Assembly (NCBI GenBank): GCA_019695115.1
Contig: JAIBAP010000005.1
Location: forward strand, 1 to 64,000
Direction of reading: 5' to 3'
Source: Caldilineales bacterium
Lineage (GTDB): Bacteria; Chloroflexota; Anaerolineae; J102
DNA: 64,000 nt
Program-made: the position numbers and the translations under genes
The notes under the pieces: generated by a model
What the model was told of the DNA's origin: nothing
Seen by the model: only the letters and a program-made list of their open reading frames with translations
The model's database searches: none
Shown here: one piece after another, positions 1 through 9,224 of the stretch
Layout of the letters: each line of letters begins with the position of its first letter
How positions within the stretch are numbered: the first letter of the stretch is position 1

Positions 1-293
1 GCCAGATGCAGGGCATGATGGGCCAGGACTTCGACCCGGCAGCCATGAACCAGATGATGGCGATGATGAGCCAGATGACCGGCATGATGGGCCGGATGCA
101 GGGCATGATGGGCCAGGCCTTCGACCCGGCAGCCATGAACCAGATGATGGCGATGATGAGTCAAATGACCGGCATGATGGGCCAGATGCAGGGCATGATG
201 GGCCAGGACTTCGACCCGGCAGCCATGAACCAGATGATGGCGATGATGAGCCAGATGACCGGCATGATGGGCCAGATGCAGGGCATGATGGGC
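1..293 (+). repeat. 90-bp tandem repeat encoding Met-rich units
   Basis: Units at 1-90, 91-180 and 181-270 differ at only a few positions; a fourth copy stops matching at about 293. The period is a multiple of three, so copy-number changes keep the frame. The array probably continues left of the window. Confidence 0.95.
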
Positions 294-695
294 GAAGGCA
301 TGCCCGGCCCCACCATGATGAATACACCCGAGGCGGGCGCTCAACCTACTCCTCACGCGGATATGACGCGATCTGCCGAAGCTGGCGCTGTGTCCGTCGA
401 CGTCACGCCCCTGAACCTTTTTCAATCCGATGCCAGCAGCCTTGACTTCGAGATCGCGTTGAATACACATTCGGTCGATCTTGGCGCCGACCTTGCACAA
501 TTGGCGGTGGTTCGAATCGATGGCCGGGAAATCGCAGCCACTGCCTGGGAACCTTCTGCGTCCGGCGGGCACCATGTCAGTGGGCTTCTTCGCTTCCCCG
601 CCCTGGCAGAAGGACCGAATTCGGTGACCTTGATCATCCGCAATCTCGCCAACGTACCGGAACGCTCCTTCACCTGGGAACTGAGCGATAACTAA
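1..695 (+). CDS. Met-rich tandem-repeat protein, 5' end outside window
   Basis: The reading frame is open at the left edge, so only the C-terminal part is visible. It starts with three full copies and one partial copy of a 30-residue unit (MQGMMGQDFDPAAMNQMMAM followed by MSQMTGMMGQ), in which Met makes up roughly a third to a half of the residues. A Pro/Thr linker follows, then a domain of about 100 residues with a conserved-looking THSVDL stretch and a GGHHVSG loop. I recognise that domain from uncharacterised bacterial proteins with a beta-rich predicted fold. Met- and His-rich segments of this kind often bind Cu(I)/Ag(I) outside the cytoplasm, so a metal-binding extracytoplasmic role is inferred, not shown. 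A signal peptide, if present, lies beyond the edge. A perfect hairpin follows the stop. Confidence 0.75.
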   Translation, partial: QMQGMMGQDFDPAAMNQMMAMMSQMTGMMGRMQGMMGQAFDPAAMNQMMAMMSQMTGMMGQMQGMMGQDFDPAAMNQMMAMMSQMTGMMGQMQGMMGEGMPGPTMMNTPEAGAQPTPHADMTRSAEAGAVSVDVTPLNLFQSDASSLDFEIALNTHSVDLGADLAQLAVVRIDGREIAATAWEPSASGGHHVSGLLRFPALAEGPNSVTLIIRNLANVPERSFTWELSDN

Positions 696-730
696 GTCCG
701 CTCGTTCTGGCAACCCCCATAGCGCACACC

Positions 731-765
731 GAAACCGGCCGCTGCCAAAAGCAGCGGCCGGTTTC
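731..765 (+). terminator. hairpin downstream of the Met-rich gene
   Basis: A perfect 15-bp stem (731-745 with 751-765) closes a 5-nt loop, 35 nt after the stop codon. There is no long T-tract after the stem, so it may act as a weak intrinsic terminator or an mRNA 3' stabiliser. Confidence 0.6.
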
Positions 766-865
766 GTCTGGCGCTGAATGCCCTGTGCCTGCATCGGCCG
801 AACCGCCGATCTTCTTCCCGGTGGCCCACCGGCTGATTTCGCCGCCTTCGCCGGTCTCATCGCGC

Positions 866-895
866 TTGCCCCCCTGCCGCGAAAAGGGTTATCAT
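866..895 (+). promoter_or_regulatory. sigma70-like promoter for the gene at 941
   Basis: TTGCCC at 866-871, an 18-nt spacer and TATCAT at 890-895 lie 46 nt before the ATG at 941. The assignment is by consensus match only. Confidence 0.4.
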
Positions 896-940
896 GGGGA
901 CGCAAACGCGACCCTGCACCATCGTGAAAGGGGGGCACCC

Positions 941-1267
941 ATGATCGCACGCATCTGGCACGGCTGGACAAGCCACGCCAACGCCGACACCTATGAGGCG
1001 CTGCTGAAAGAGGAGATCTTCGTAGGAATCCAAGAGCGACGCATCCCTGGATTCAGGCAAATCCAGCTACTGCGGCGCGAGGCCGGCGAGGAGATCGAAT
1101 TTGTGACGATCATGCTGTTCGACTCGCTGGCGGCGGTGCGCGACTTTGCCGGCGAGGACTACGAGGCGGCGGTCGTCCCGCCCGCGGCGCGGGCCGTGCT
1201 GGCTCATTTCGATGCCCGCTCGCAGCATTTCGAGGTCAGAGCCGAGCGCAGCGGGGAGGGCGTTTGA
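941..1267 (+). CDS. antibiotic biosynthesis monooxygenase-like small protein
   Basis: The 108-residue product begins MIARIWHGWT. It has the layout of dimeric alpha/beta-barrel (ABM/NIPSNAP-like) proteins: an N-terminal strand with Arg-x-Trp-His-Gly, a Tyr/Leu-rich helix, a PGF turn, a strand with 'EFVTIMLFDSLAAVRDFAG' and a His-containing C-terminal strand. Family members act as small heme- or quinol-handling monooxygenases or as structural proteins; the substrate here cannot be told. I chose the ATG at 941 over an upstream in-frame codon because a GAAAGGGGGG ribosome-binding site precedes it and the protein aligns from this Met. It ends 3 nt before the next gene, which suggests cotranscription with the LuxR-type regulator. 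Confidence 0.75.
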   Translation: MIARIWHGWTSHANADTYEALLKEEIFVGIQERRIPGFRQIQLLRREAGEEIEFVTIMLFDSLAAVRDFAGEDYEAAVVPPAARAVLAHFDARSQHFEVRAERSGEGV

Positions 1268-1270
1268 TGG

Positions 1271-4006
1271 ATGCCTGACGCGTTGTTGGCGACCAAAGTC
1301 AGCTTGCCCATCCTGCGGCGCGTCGTCGTGCCCAGGCAGAAGGTGCTCAGGCGGCTGCAGGCGGGATTCGAGGATGGGCATCTGCTCACCCTGGTTTCGG
1401 CGCCGGCGGGCTATGGCAAAACCACCGCCATCCGCCTGTGGGCCGAGGAGGCCGGCTGCCCCGTGGCCTGGGTCACTCTTGAGAAATCGGACAACGATCT
1501 CAGGCAGTTCCTCACCTACGTACTGGCCGCCCTGCAACAGGTCGAGGCCGATCTCGGCCAGGCCGCGCTGGAAGCGGTCGAGACCAGCGCCGAACTCGAC
1601 TCGCCGCGCGTCCTGCGCCTGCTGATCCACGATCTGCTCGGCCTGGAGCGGCCGCATCTGCTCGTCCTGGAAGAATATCACCTGATCGAAAACGGGGAGA
1701 TCGACCGCTTCCTCGAGGCGCTGCTCAACCAGGCCGTGGCCAACCTGCACCTGGTCATCGCCACCCGCGAGGATCCCGGCCTGCCCCTCAACCGGCTGCG
1801 GGCCAGGAATCAGCTGACCGAGATCCGGGCGGCAGACCTCAGCTTCTCACTCGACGAAGCCGGTGCGTTTTTCGCCACGGTGATGGGGATGCACCTGCCC
1901 CGGCGCGAGCTGGAAATCCTCAAGAACCGCACCGAAGGCTGGGCGGCGGGGCTGCAACTGGCGACCCTGTCGCTGAAAGAGAGCGACGACCCCACCCAAG
2001 CCGTGGAGGCGTTCCGGGGCACGCACCGCCATATTCTCGATTATCTGATCGAAGAGGTCGTGGATAGCCAACCCGAGGCGGTGCGCACCTTCCTGCGCCG
2101 CACCTCCATCCTCGATCAACTCTCCCCCTCTCTCTGCGCCGCTGTCACCGGCCAGCCAGACAGCGGCCAGACCCTGCGCTACCTGGAAGCCAACAACCTC
2201 CTTCTCGTCGCCCTCGATGCCGAGCGCACCTGGTATCGCTATCACGCCCTGTTCGGCGAACTGCTGCGAAACCAGCTCGTGCAGGTCGAGCCGGAAGAGG
2301 CGGCCGCCCTGCACGAGCGCGCCGCCGGCTGGTATCAGGCGCACGGTCTCGTGCAGAAGGCGGTCGAACATGCTTTCCAGTCCGGGAACGGTGAGGCGGC
2401 GTCGCACTTGATCGAGAAAAATGGCCTGCCGATGCTCTACCAGGGCGAAGTTGCGACCGTCGTCGGTTGGTTCGACCGCCTGCCCGAATCGCTTCTGCAC
2501 GCCTCCCCCACGCTGTGCATTGACAAGGCCTGGGCGCTGGCGTTGGTGCAACGCCAGACGCGCACGGCCGAGGTGGAGCGAGCGCTGCAGGCCGCCGCCG
2601 GCGCGCTCAGCCGGGCAGATGCAGATGAGGCGTTGCACCGATGGGTGGCCGGACACGCCGCCAGCATTCGGGCGTATCTTTTGCAGACGCCGGAGTCGGC
2701 GAGCGAAGGGCCGCAGAAGTTGATCGAAATGTCGCAGCACGCACAGCGCCTCCTGCCAGAGGGCGAGCGGGCCATCCGCAGCGTCAATGCGCTGAATATC
2801 GGCCATGCCTATGCCACGCTGGCCGATCTGCCGGCGGCGGAGCGGGCGTTCCAGCAGGCGTTCGTGGAGGGGATGGCCGGGGGCAATTTCTACGCTGCCA
2901 TCTATGGCCCCATCAACCTGGCTGGCCTCGCTCTGGTCAAAGGCCAATTGCAGGACGCCTTGCAGTTGTGCGAGGCGAACATCGTCCGCTTCAACCGGTT
3001 GTTGGCCGGGCAGCGCTTCCCACCCATCGGCGCCCTGCACATCGTCGAAGGCAGCATCCTCCTGGAAGAAAACCGCCTGGCCGAGGCAGAGGAGGAACTG
3101 GCGCACGGCCTCAGCCTCATCCGTTGGACGGGTGAGTACGAGGCCTATGTGCAAGCGCACGCGGCCCTGGCGCGGCTGAGGTGTTCTCACGGCGACCGGG
3201 CAGGGATGTTGGATCACCTGCGCACGCTGGCAGAGACCCGGCCGGAGGTGGCCGGGTATGCGCAGGCGTTGCGCCACCGTTTGTCGGCGCACAGTGGCGC
3301 GCCTGACCGAACCGGGCTCGAAGAGGCGCGGCGCTGGCTGGCGCAGCCGGGCATCCGCTTCGATGGTCTGGCCGATGTCGCCGGCGTCGACCCGCTGCGC
3401 CGCATTCATTTTCAGACCCACCTGTGCGCCGCCCACACGTTGGCCCGGCTGGCGGCGCGCGCCGTCCCGGCCGAGCCGGTGACGAATGCACACGCCTATC
3501 TGGCCCGCCAGCAGAAGTTCGCCGAGACCCACGGGTTGGCCGGCTGGCTGATCGAGATCGGACTGGCGCGGGCGCTGCTCTATCAGGCCGAAGGCAAAAT
3601 CGAGGAGGCGCGGCGCACGCTGCGCCCGGCGTTGGCTGCGGCGGCGCCGCGGGGCTATGTCCGCCTCTTCCTGGACGAGGCCGATCTTCTGCGCCCCTTG
3701 CTGGACGCACCGGCGCTGCGCCGCCAGGACCCCGACCTGTCTGCTTTTGTCCAGCGCCTGCTGGAGGCGATGCCAGGGGCGCCCGCCCGGAGCACGATTG
3801 CCCTGGTGGAGCAGGAGCGGCTGAGTGACCGCGAGCTGGAGGTGTTGAGCCTCCTGGCCGCGGGGCACAGTTACAAGGAGATCGGTGAGCAGCTCTTCCT
3901 CAGCCTCAACACCGTGCAGTTCCATGTCAAGAACGTTTACGGTAAGTTGGCGGTCAACAAGCGGGGACACGCCATCGAGAAGGCCAGGGCGATGGACCTG
4001 ATCTGA
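1271..4006 (+). CDS. MalT-like LuxR-family ATP-dependent transcriptional regulator (LAL)
   Basis: The 911-residue protein has the architecture of large ATP-binding LuxR (LAL/MalT) regulators. A STAND-type NTPase has its Walker A at residues about 42-52 (LVSAPAGYGKT) and a probable Walker B in 'HLLVLEEYHLI'. A winged-helix segment and a long alpha-helical TPR-like region fill the middle. A LuxR-type HTH occupies the last 65 residues, with LSDRELEVLSLLAAGHS and a recognition helix around LSLNTVQFHVKNVYGKL. Family members assemble on ligand and ATP binding and activate nearby operons; the ligand is unknown. It lies 3 nt after the ABM-like gene and just before a strong terminator, so those two genes look like one unit. 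Confidence 0.93.
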   Translation: MPDALLATKVSLPILRRVVVPRQKVLRRLQAGFEDGHLLTLVSAPAGYGKTTAIRLWAEEAGCPVAWVTLEKSDNDLRQFLTYVLAALQQVEADLGQAALEAVETSAELDSPRVLRLLIHDLLGLERPHLLVLEEYHLIENGEIDRFLEALLNQAVANLHLVIATREDPGLPLNRLRARNQLTEIRAADLSFSLDEAGAFFATVMGMHLPRRELEILKNRTEGWAAGLQLATLSLKESDDPTQAVEAFRGTHRHILDYLIEEVVDSQPEAVRTFLRRTSILDQLSPSLCAAVTGQPDSGQTLRYLEANNLLLVALDAERTWYRYHALFGELLRNQLVQVEPEEAAALHERAAGWYQAHGLVQKAVEHAFQSGNGEAASHLIEKNGLPMLYQGEVATVVGWFDRLPESLLHASPTLCIDKAWALALVQRQTRTAEVERALQAAAGALSRADADEALHRWVAGHAASIRAYLLQTPESASEGPQKLIEMSQHAQRLLPEGERAIRSVNALNIGHAYATLADLPAAERAFQQAFVEGMAGGNFYAAIYGPINLAGLALVKGQLQDALQLCEANIVRFNRLLAGQRFPPIGALHIVEGSILLEENRLAEAEEELAHGLSLIRWTGEYEAYVQAHAALARLRCSHGDRAGMLDHLRTLAETRPEVAGYAQALRHRLSAHSGAPDRTGLEEARRWLAQPGIRFDGLADVAGVDPLRRIHFQTHLCAAHTLARLAARAVPAEPVTNAHAYLARQQKFAETHGLAGWLIEIGLARALLYQAEGKIEEARRTLRPALAAAAPRGYVRLFLDEADLLRPLLDAPALRRQDPDLSAFVQRLLEAMPGAPARSTIALVEQERLSDRELEVLSLLAAGHSYKEIGEQLFLSLNTVQFHVKNVYGKLAVNKRGHAIEKARAMDLI

Positions 4007-4063
4007 GTCCGGCCACAAGCCCCACATTCTCGCTGGTCCGAGAACCACATCATTGCCTGCGCG

Positions 4064-4094
4064 AGAACCACATGAATATGTGGTTCTTTTTTTT
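4064..4094 (+). terminator. Rho-independent terminator
   Basis: AGAACCACAT at 4064-4073 pairs perfectly with ATGTGGTTCT at 4078-4087 across a 4-nt loop and runs into a T-tract (4088-4094). A direct repeat of the left arm (CGAGAACCACAT) sits at 4039-4050 and could compete for the right arm. Confidence 0.92.
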
Positions 4095-4250
4095 GTGCGC
4101 GCTCATAGAATGCAGATCAAATAGTCCCGCCAGACGCAACGAAGGCGGGACAAGCCTCGAAGACAAACCGTCCTTTCATCCATTCTTCTGGCGCGACAGC
4201 GTCCTGCTGCCGGCCACAAACAACACCGTATCACGAAGGAGATGCAAACC

Positions 4251-4967
4251 ATGACCACCGGGCGTTCTTTGATCGTTCTCATCCTTTTCATCACCGTCCT
4301 GCTCAGCGGCTGCAATCCCACGCTGAAGGTGGGCGCCTTGCAGACCGAGTCGCAGACGGTCGCACGGGGCGACGCCGAATCGGTGCGGGTCGAGATCAAC
4401 TTTGGCGCCGGCGACCTGCATGTGCAGAGCGGCGCCGAGCAGCTGATGCAAGCCGATTTCACCTACAACGTCGCTCGTCTGCAGCCGCAAGTGCAGTACA
4501 CGGCCGGCACGCTTTCTGTGCGGCAGCCCGAGGTTCCGGGGATGCCAACCCTGGGCAGCATCACCGACTTCCGCAACGAGTGGAACCTGCGCCTGTCCGA
4601 CCAGACGCCGCTGGACATGCGGTTGGACATCGGGGCCGGGAACAGCGATCTGCAGCTGGCTGGCCTGCCGTTGACCCGGCTCGATGTCAAGCTGGGCGCA
4701 GGGACGAGCACGCTCGACCTGAACGGCGCCTGGGCGCACGACCTGGCCGTGGCCGTGGACAGCGGCGCCGCCAACATCACCGTGCAACTGCCCAAAGATG
4801 TGGGTGTGCGCGTCGAGGTGGAAGCCGGCCCCACCGTCGTCGACGCTCCGGGCCTGACCAAGAACGGCAATGTCTACACCAACGCCGCCTTCGGCGTCGC
4901 GGATGTGACGCTGAACATCAAGATGGACGCCGGCATCGGCTGGATCAATCTGGATGTCGTCGAGTAG
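4251..4967 (+). CDS. DUF4097-like (toast-rack) lipoprotein
   Basis: The 238-residue product has a lipoprotein signal: a hydrophobic core and lipobox VLLSGC, with the lipidated Cys near residue 19. The mature part is Gly/Asp/Leu-rich beta repeat sequence (INFGAGDLHVQSG, DIGAGNSDLQLAG, KLGAGTSTLDLNG, DSGAANITVQL). This is the turn pattern of the right-handed beta-prism found in DUF4097 and LiaF-type proteins. Such proteins sit at the envelope, often near stress or two-component genes; no precise function can be assigned. The ATG at 4251 is preferred to 4242 because AAGGAG (4236-4241) is then correctly spaced. A 12-bp hairpin separates it from the next gene. Confidence 0.8.
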   Translation: MTTGRSLIVLILFITVLLSGCNPTLKVGALQTESQTVARGDAESVRVEINFGAGDLHVQSGAEQLMQADFTYNVARLQPQVQYTAGTLSVRQPEVPGMPTLGSITDFRNEWNLRLSDQTPLDMRLDIGAGNSDLQLAGLPLTRLDVKLGAGTSTLDLNGAWAHDLAVAVDSGAANITVQLPKDVGVRVEVEAGPTVVDAPGLTKNGNVYTNAAFGVADVTLNIKMDAGIGWINLDVVE

Positions 4968-4980
4968 TCGATAAGATCGC

Positions 4981-5014
4981 GAGCGGAAGTTCGGCTGCGG
5001 CTGAACTTCCGCTC
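4981..5014 (+). other. 12-bp perfect hairpin between lipoprotein and serine hydrolase genes
   Basis: GAGCGGAAGTTC (4981-4992) pairs with GAACTTCCGCTC (5003-5014), ending 6 nt before the GAGAGGAGGG ribosome-binding site of the next gene. There is no T-tract. It could be an attenuator, a processing site or a partial terminator. Confidence 0.6.
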
Positions 5015-5037
5015 TCCCACGAGAGGAGGGATTCAGG

Positions 5038-7034
5038 ATGGATCGCAAGACTATGCGGATGACCGAAGGATCCAAGACGGCGATGGTGGCGCTGCTGTTG
5101 GCGCTGCTGCTGTCGGCGATCATGCCGGCTCTGGCTCGAGCCTCTGGGGCTGCACCGGGCGAACGGGCGCTGGCGGCGCCATCGTCTGGCCCGACCGACC
5201 CCGCCGAGCTGGAGGCTTTCCTGGATGGCTTTTTCGCCAGGAACATGGCGGAGCACCACATCGCCGGCGCCGCCATCGCTGTGGTCAAGGATGGCAGGCT
5301 ATTCTTCCGCAAAGGCTATGGTTACGCCGACGTGGAGAACAAGATCCCCGTTGACCCCGATCAGACGATCTTTCGCACGGGCTCGGTCGGCAAGAACTTC
5401 ACCTGGACGGCGGTGATGCAGCTCGTCGAACAGGGCAAACTCGATCTGAACGCCGATGTCAACACCTACCTCGACTTTCGCCTTCCCGACACGTATCCGC
5501 AACCGATCACGTTGAAGCATTTGCTGACTCACACGTCGGGGATCGAAGACCGCTGGATCGGAAGTCTGGCGGCGGATGCCGGCGAACTGATCCCGGCGCG
5601 CGCTTGGCTGGTCGCGAATTTCCCGGGACGCGTGCGTCCTCCCGGAGAAGCGGCGGGTTACTCGAATTACAACGCCATGCTGGCGGGATACATTGTGGCG
5701 CAGGTGTCGGGCGAGCCGTATGACCAGTACATCCAGAATCACATCTTCGACCCGCTGGGCATGACGCACTCCACCGTGCAGCCGCACATGCCGGAAAACC
5801 TGCAACCGTATGCCGCCAAGAGCTACACGTATGTGGATGGCGCTTTCCAGCCCTTCCCCGATTACTTCGCTCAGCCTGCGGTGCTGCCATCGGGATTCCA
5901 TCAAGCCAGCGTGACCGACATGGCGCGTTTTATGATCGCGCGCCTCGAAGGCGGCTTCTACGGCGACGCCTCCACCGAGATGCGCATCCTGGAGGAAAGC
6001 ACTGCACAGGAAATGCTGACCACCCTGTACACTCCCGACCCGCGCCTGAAAGGAACCGCCTACGGCTTGTTCGATCTCAGCGACAACGGACAATGGGCGC
6101 TTGGGCATGAAGGGTATGCGCCGGTGATGGCGAGTCAATTGTTGCTTCTGCCCGATCAGCATCTGGGCATCTATGTGGTTTACAACGGCCTCGAAGCCAG
6201 AGACGCCAAGCTGACGACTCAACACACTGGATTCCAGCGAGCGTTTTTCGACCATTACTATCCCGCGGCTGCGTCCACTCCCTTACAACCCAAAGCGGAA
6301 TTTGCCCGGCAAACCGAACGGTTCACAGGTTTTTATCGAGACGCCGTCAGCCACTCCACCACCCCTGAAAAAGCCATGTCCCTCTTCGGCGCGCTTGCGA
6401 TCCGTGACGGAGGCGATGGGACGCTGGTGGTTCCCATGGGGGAAGGGCTGGAGCTGCGCTTTGTGGAGGTGGAGCCGCTCTACTTCCATCAGGTGGATGG
6501 GCCGTACTCCATGTTCTTTGGCGAGGACAGCGAGGGCCGTATCACGCACATGTTCACCGACTTCGTGCCCGAATCTGGCTTCATCAGGCTGGGCTGGTAC
6601 GAAGCGCCTGGTTTCAACTTGATGCTGGCTTTGGTCTGCGTGCTGATGTTCCTGTCCATGCTCCTCGTGGCGTTGATCCGCGCGCTGCGGAATCGCCGCG
6701 CTGGCGGCGACCAAAATCCCGCGGCGCGCATCGCCAATTGGATCAGCGTGGGCATCTGCGCCCTGAACCTGCTGTTCATCGTTGGCATCGCGCTGTGGTT
6801 CCGCCCCATGCACCCGTCGGAGTTGCACGACATTCCACGAATCGTCGAGATCGTGATGGTGTTTGGCGTTCTGGCGGCGCTGTTGACGCTCGCTGCGCTG
6901 CTCTGCACCGTGTTGGCATGGAAGAACCGCTATTGGGGCGCGCCTATCGTGCCTATTACACGCTGGCAACGGTCGCCGCGGTCGCCTTCGTCTGGTTCCT
7001 GCATTACTGGAACTGGCTGGGCTGGCGGTATTAG
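5038..7034 (+). CDS. serine hydrolase (beta-lactamase class C fold) with C-terminal membrane segments, frameshifted
   Basis: The N-terminal hydrophobic segment is followed by a penicillin-binding-protein/class C beta-lactamase domain: catalytic SxxK (SVGK in TGSVGKNF), YSN (GYSNYNAML) and HEG (GHEGYAP). After it come a small beta domain and four hydrophobic helices (for example LMLALVCVLMFLSMLLVALI). The starting frame runs past 6935 into a meaningless tail that overlaps the next gene. In the -1 frame, the family's expected ending (YYTLATVAAVAFVWFLHYWN) continues to a TAG at 7032-7034, just before the next ribosome-binding site. A single G missing from the GGGG run near 6935-6938 explains this. 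It is either a real indel that damages the last helix or a sequence error. Substrates of these hydrolases range from peptides to esters. Confidence 0.8.
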
Positions 7035-7054
7035 TGAGACAAACGGAGGAAGCC

Positions 7055-8164
7055 ATGAAGAAGCAATTGCGAGTCTGGTTGGCGATGGTGATCCTGGCAG
7101 CGGCGCTGCTGACAGGCTGCCAGGGCGCCGCGCCGAACACGGACGACCATGCAGAGGAGCAGGCCGTCCTGCAGACCCTCCTGGACAAGGAAGTGAGCAA
7201 GCAGGGCGTCCCCGGCATGGTCATGGCGGTGCGATTGGCGGACGGCGCCGTCATCTGGGCTTCGTCGGGCGTCACCCGGCCGGCGGGGGACGAGCGTTGG
7301 CAGGCTGACACCCGCTCCGCCATCGCCAGCGTGACCAAGACCTTCACGGCGGTGGTCGTGATGCAACTGGTGCAAGAGGGCAAACTCAGTCTGGACGACC
7401 CCGTGGCGACCTGGTTCCCCGACCAGCCCAATGGCGAGAAGATCACGGTGCGCATGTTGCTGTCCCACACCAGCGGCCTGCCCGACTTTGCGGTCCGATT
7501 CGGGATGGATCCCCAGTATTGGACGAAGGCCTGGACGCCGGCCGAGCTGGTCGCCGAAGCGAACAAGATCAAACCACTGGGCCAGCCCGGCAGCAGCCCG
7601 GCGCACTACGCCAACACCAACTACTTCCTGCTCGGCATGATCATCGAAAAGGTGACCGGCGCCACCTGGGCGCACGAGGTGGAGACCCGCATCATTCAGC
7701 CGCTCGGCCTGAAGAACACGGACTTCTTGCACGAAGGCATCTGGAACGAGGACATGCTGCCCGGCTTCATCAAGACCGCCGACGGCCTGCAAGGGCCAGC
7801 CGACCTGCCCTGGTATCCGCACAGCTCCACCGCCTGGGCCGCCGGGGGCGTCGTGTCCACCGTTTCCGACCTCATGACCTTTGTCTGCGCCCTGGTGGAT
7901 GGCAAGCTGCTGTCGCCCGAGACGCTGGCCGTGATGACTGAGCCGGTGGCCAGCGGCGATGGGCGCCTCTGGGCCTTGGGTGGCGGGATCCTCGGCGTCG
8001 CCGGTCACAAAGGGTTCGGCATGGGCGGCGATTCGGTGGGCTACCACGCCTTCATCGTCGCCATGCTCGATAGCAAACTCGCCGTCACGGCGCTGGCGAA
8101 CGCCGACGGCAGCGATGTCATTTCGCCAAGCATGGCTGTCCTGCAGTCCATGACCCCACAGTAG
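7055..8164 (+). CDS. serine hydrolase, beta-lactamase class C family lipoprotein
   Basis: The 369-residue protein has a lipoprotein signal (LLTGC, Cys near residue 23) and a full class C-type fold: SVTK as the SxxK nucleophile motif, YANTNY as the YxN motif, and GHKGFGMGG in the KTG/HxG position. It should therefore be an exported, lipid-anchored esterase or D-aminopeptidase-like enzyme. A true beta-lactamase is less likely, because these multi-copy hydrolases of Chloroflexota rarely are. The ATG at 7055 has GGAGGA 4 nt upstream; the GTG at 7034 lacks a site and overlaps the preceding stop. It follows another member of the same family, so the two probably arose by old duplication. Confidence 0.88.
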   Translation: MKKQLRVWLAMVILAAALLTGCQGAAPNTDDHAEEQAVLQTLLDKEVSKQGVPGMVMAVRLADGAVIWASSGVTRPAGDERWQADTRSAIASVTKTFTAVVVMQLVQEGKLSLDDPVATWFPDQPNGEKITVRMLLSHTSGLPDFAVRFGMDPQYWTKAWTPAELVAEANKIKPLGQPGSSPAHYANTNYFLLGMIIEKVTGATWAHEVETRIIQPLGLKNTDFLHEGIWNEDMLPGFIKTADGLQGPADLPWYPHSSTAWAAGGVVSTVSDLMTFVCALVDGKLLSPETLAVMTEPVASGDGRLWALGGGILGVAGHKGFGMGGDSVGYHAFIVAMLDSKLAVTALANADGSDVISPSMAVLQSMTPQ

Positions 8165-8184
8165 TCTGAAAGGAGAAGAATCAA

Positions 8185-9075
8185 ATGTCTGCAACTGTCA
8201 AAAAGTACCCTGCATTGGCTCTGCTTGTCCTGGCCATGATCTTCGCCGCAGCGCCGGCGCTGGCCGTGGGCGTCGGCTGGCTGCCCCCGGCAGCTTCGCA
8301 ACTTGTGGCGCTGAGCGCCAGCCTGGCGGGTGTCGTACTCGTTTTGATCGAAGGGCGCAAGGGCGGCCTGCGCGAACTGCTCGGCCGGGCCTTGATCTGG
8401 CGGGTCGGCGCGCAGTGGTGGGCCGTCGCCCTGTTCTTCATGGTTGTCCCGGCTGTGGCCACCCTGTACCTATACCACTGGCTGGGCGGCCCCGCCGTGG
8501 ATTGGAGCGGGCTTCAGCCGTTGTATACCGCCATCCCCAGTTTCTTTATTCTCACGATTTTCGCCGGAGTCGGTGAGGAGTTTGGTTGGAGAGGGTTTCT
8601 TCTGCCCAGGCTGCAAACCCGCCACAACGCCTTGGTTTCGGGCCTGATCGTGGGCGTGGCCTGGGCCACCTGGCATATCCCCCTGTTCTTCGTCAAGGGA
8701 ACCATGCAGTACGAACTGCAATTGCAGGGTGGAGCGCTCCTTGCCATTCTCGGTTACTCGGCGTGGATAATCGCCCATTCGATCCAGTTCACCTGGCTCT
8801 TTAACAACACAAGAGGCAGTGTGTTGATGGCGGCGGTTTTGCATGGGGCAACCAATGCCTGGTCTGGCTACTTTGGTATGAACAAGCTCCCCTTCGATGG
8901 GATTCTCACGCTCTCAGCCGTGTCGGTGGTGATCAGCATCGTCATCGTGGCGCTGGCCGGCGCGGCGAACCTCTCCCGCAGCCAGGTGCGCAATGTGCTC
9001 GCACTTGCAGATGGGCAGCCTGATGCGCCCCGGTCGTCAGCGGAAGGAGTCGCGCAAGCGGCAGGCTCTCGCTAA
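8185..9075 (+). CDS. CPBP-family intramembrane metalloprotease (CAAX/Abi)
   Basis: The 296-residue polytopic membrane protein shows the CPBP family signatures: EExxxR (GEEFGWRGFLLPRLQ) in one helix, a second motif with His (WATWHIPLFF), and a third His/Asn site (AVLHGATNAW). These residues form the intramembrane glutamate/metal site of Rce1-like proteases. Bacterial members process peptides or give self-immunity to bacteriocins; no substrate is evident. AGGAGA (8170-8175) precedes the ATG with normal spacing, and only 20 nt separate it from the serine hydrolase gene, consistent with one transcript. Confidence 0.88.
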   Translation: MSATVKKYPALALLVLAMIFAAAPALAVGVGWLPPAASQLVALSASLAGVVLVLIEGRKGGLRELLGRALIWRVGAQWWAVALFFMVVPAVATLYLYHWLGGPAVDWSGLQPLYTAIPSFFILTIFAGVGEEFGWRGFLLPRLQTRHNALVSGLIVGVAWATWHIPLFFVKGTMQYELQLQGGALLAILGYSAWIIAHSIQFTWLFNNTRGSVLMAAVLHGATNAWSGYFGMNKLPFDGILTLSAVSVVISIVIVALAGAANLSRSQVRNVLALADGQPDAPRSSAEGVAQAAGSR

Positions 9076-9224
9076 GAATGCTGTTCTGGCGAACTGTTCA
9101 GGCGCCAGGCGCTTGCGGCCGATTTGCAGGTCGCAGAGCCACCGACCAGGCCGGAGCCAACGTCGATGCGAACGCCCGGCGCCTGAGGTTGAACGGTTAC
9201 GCGTGAATTTGAAAAGGAGCGTCT

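Noticed and set aside
1847-4048. 733-codon open frame on the - strand
   Set aside because: Antisense to the LuxR/MalT-like regulator, which has clear P-loop and HTH motifs.
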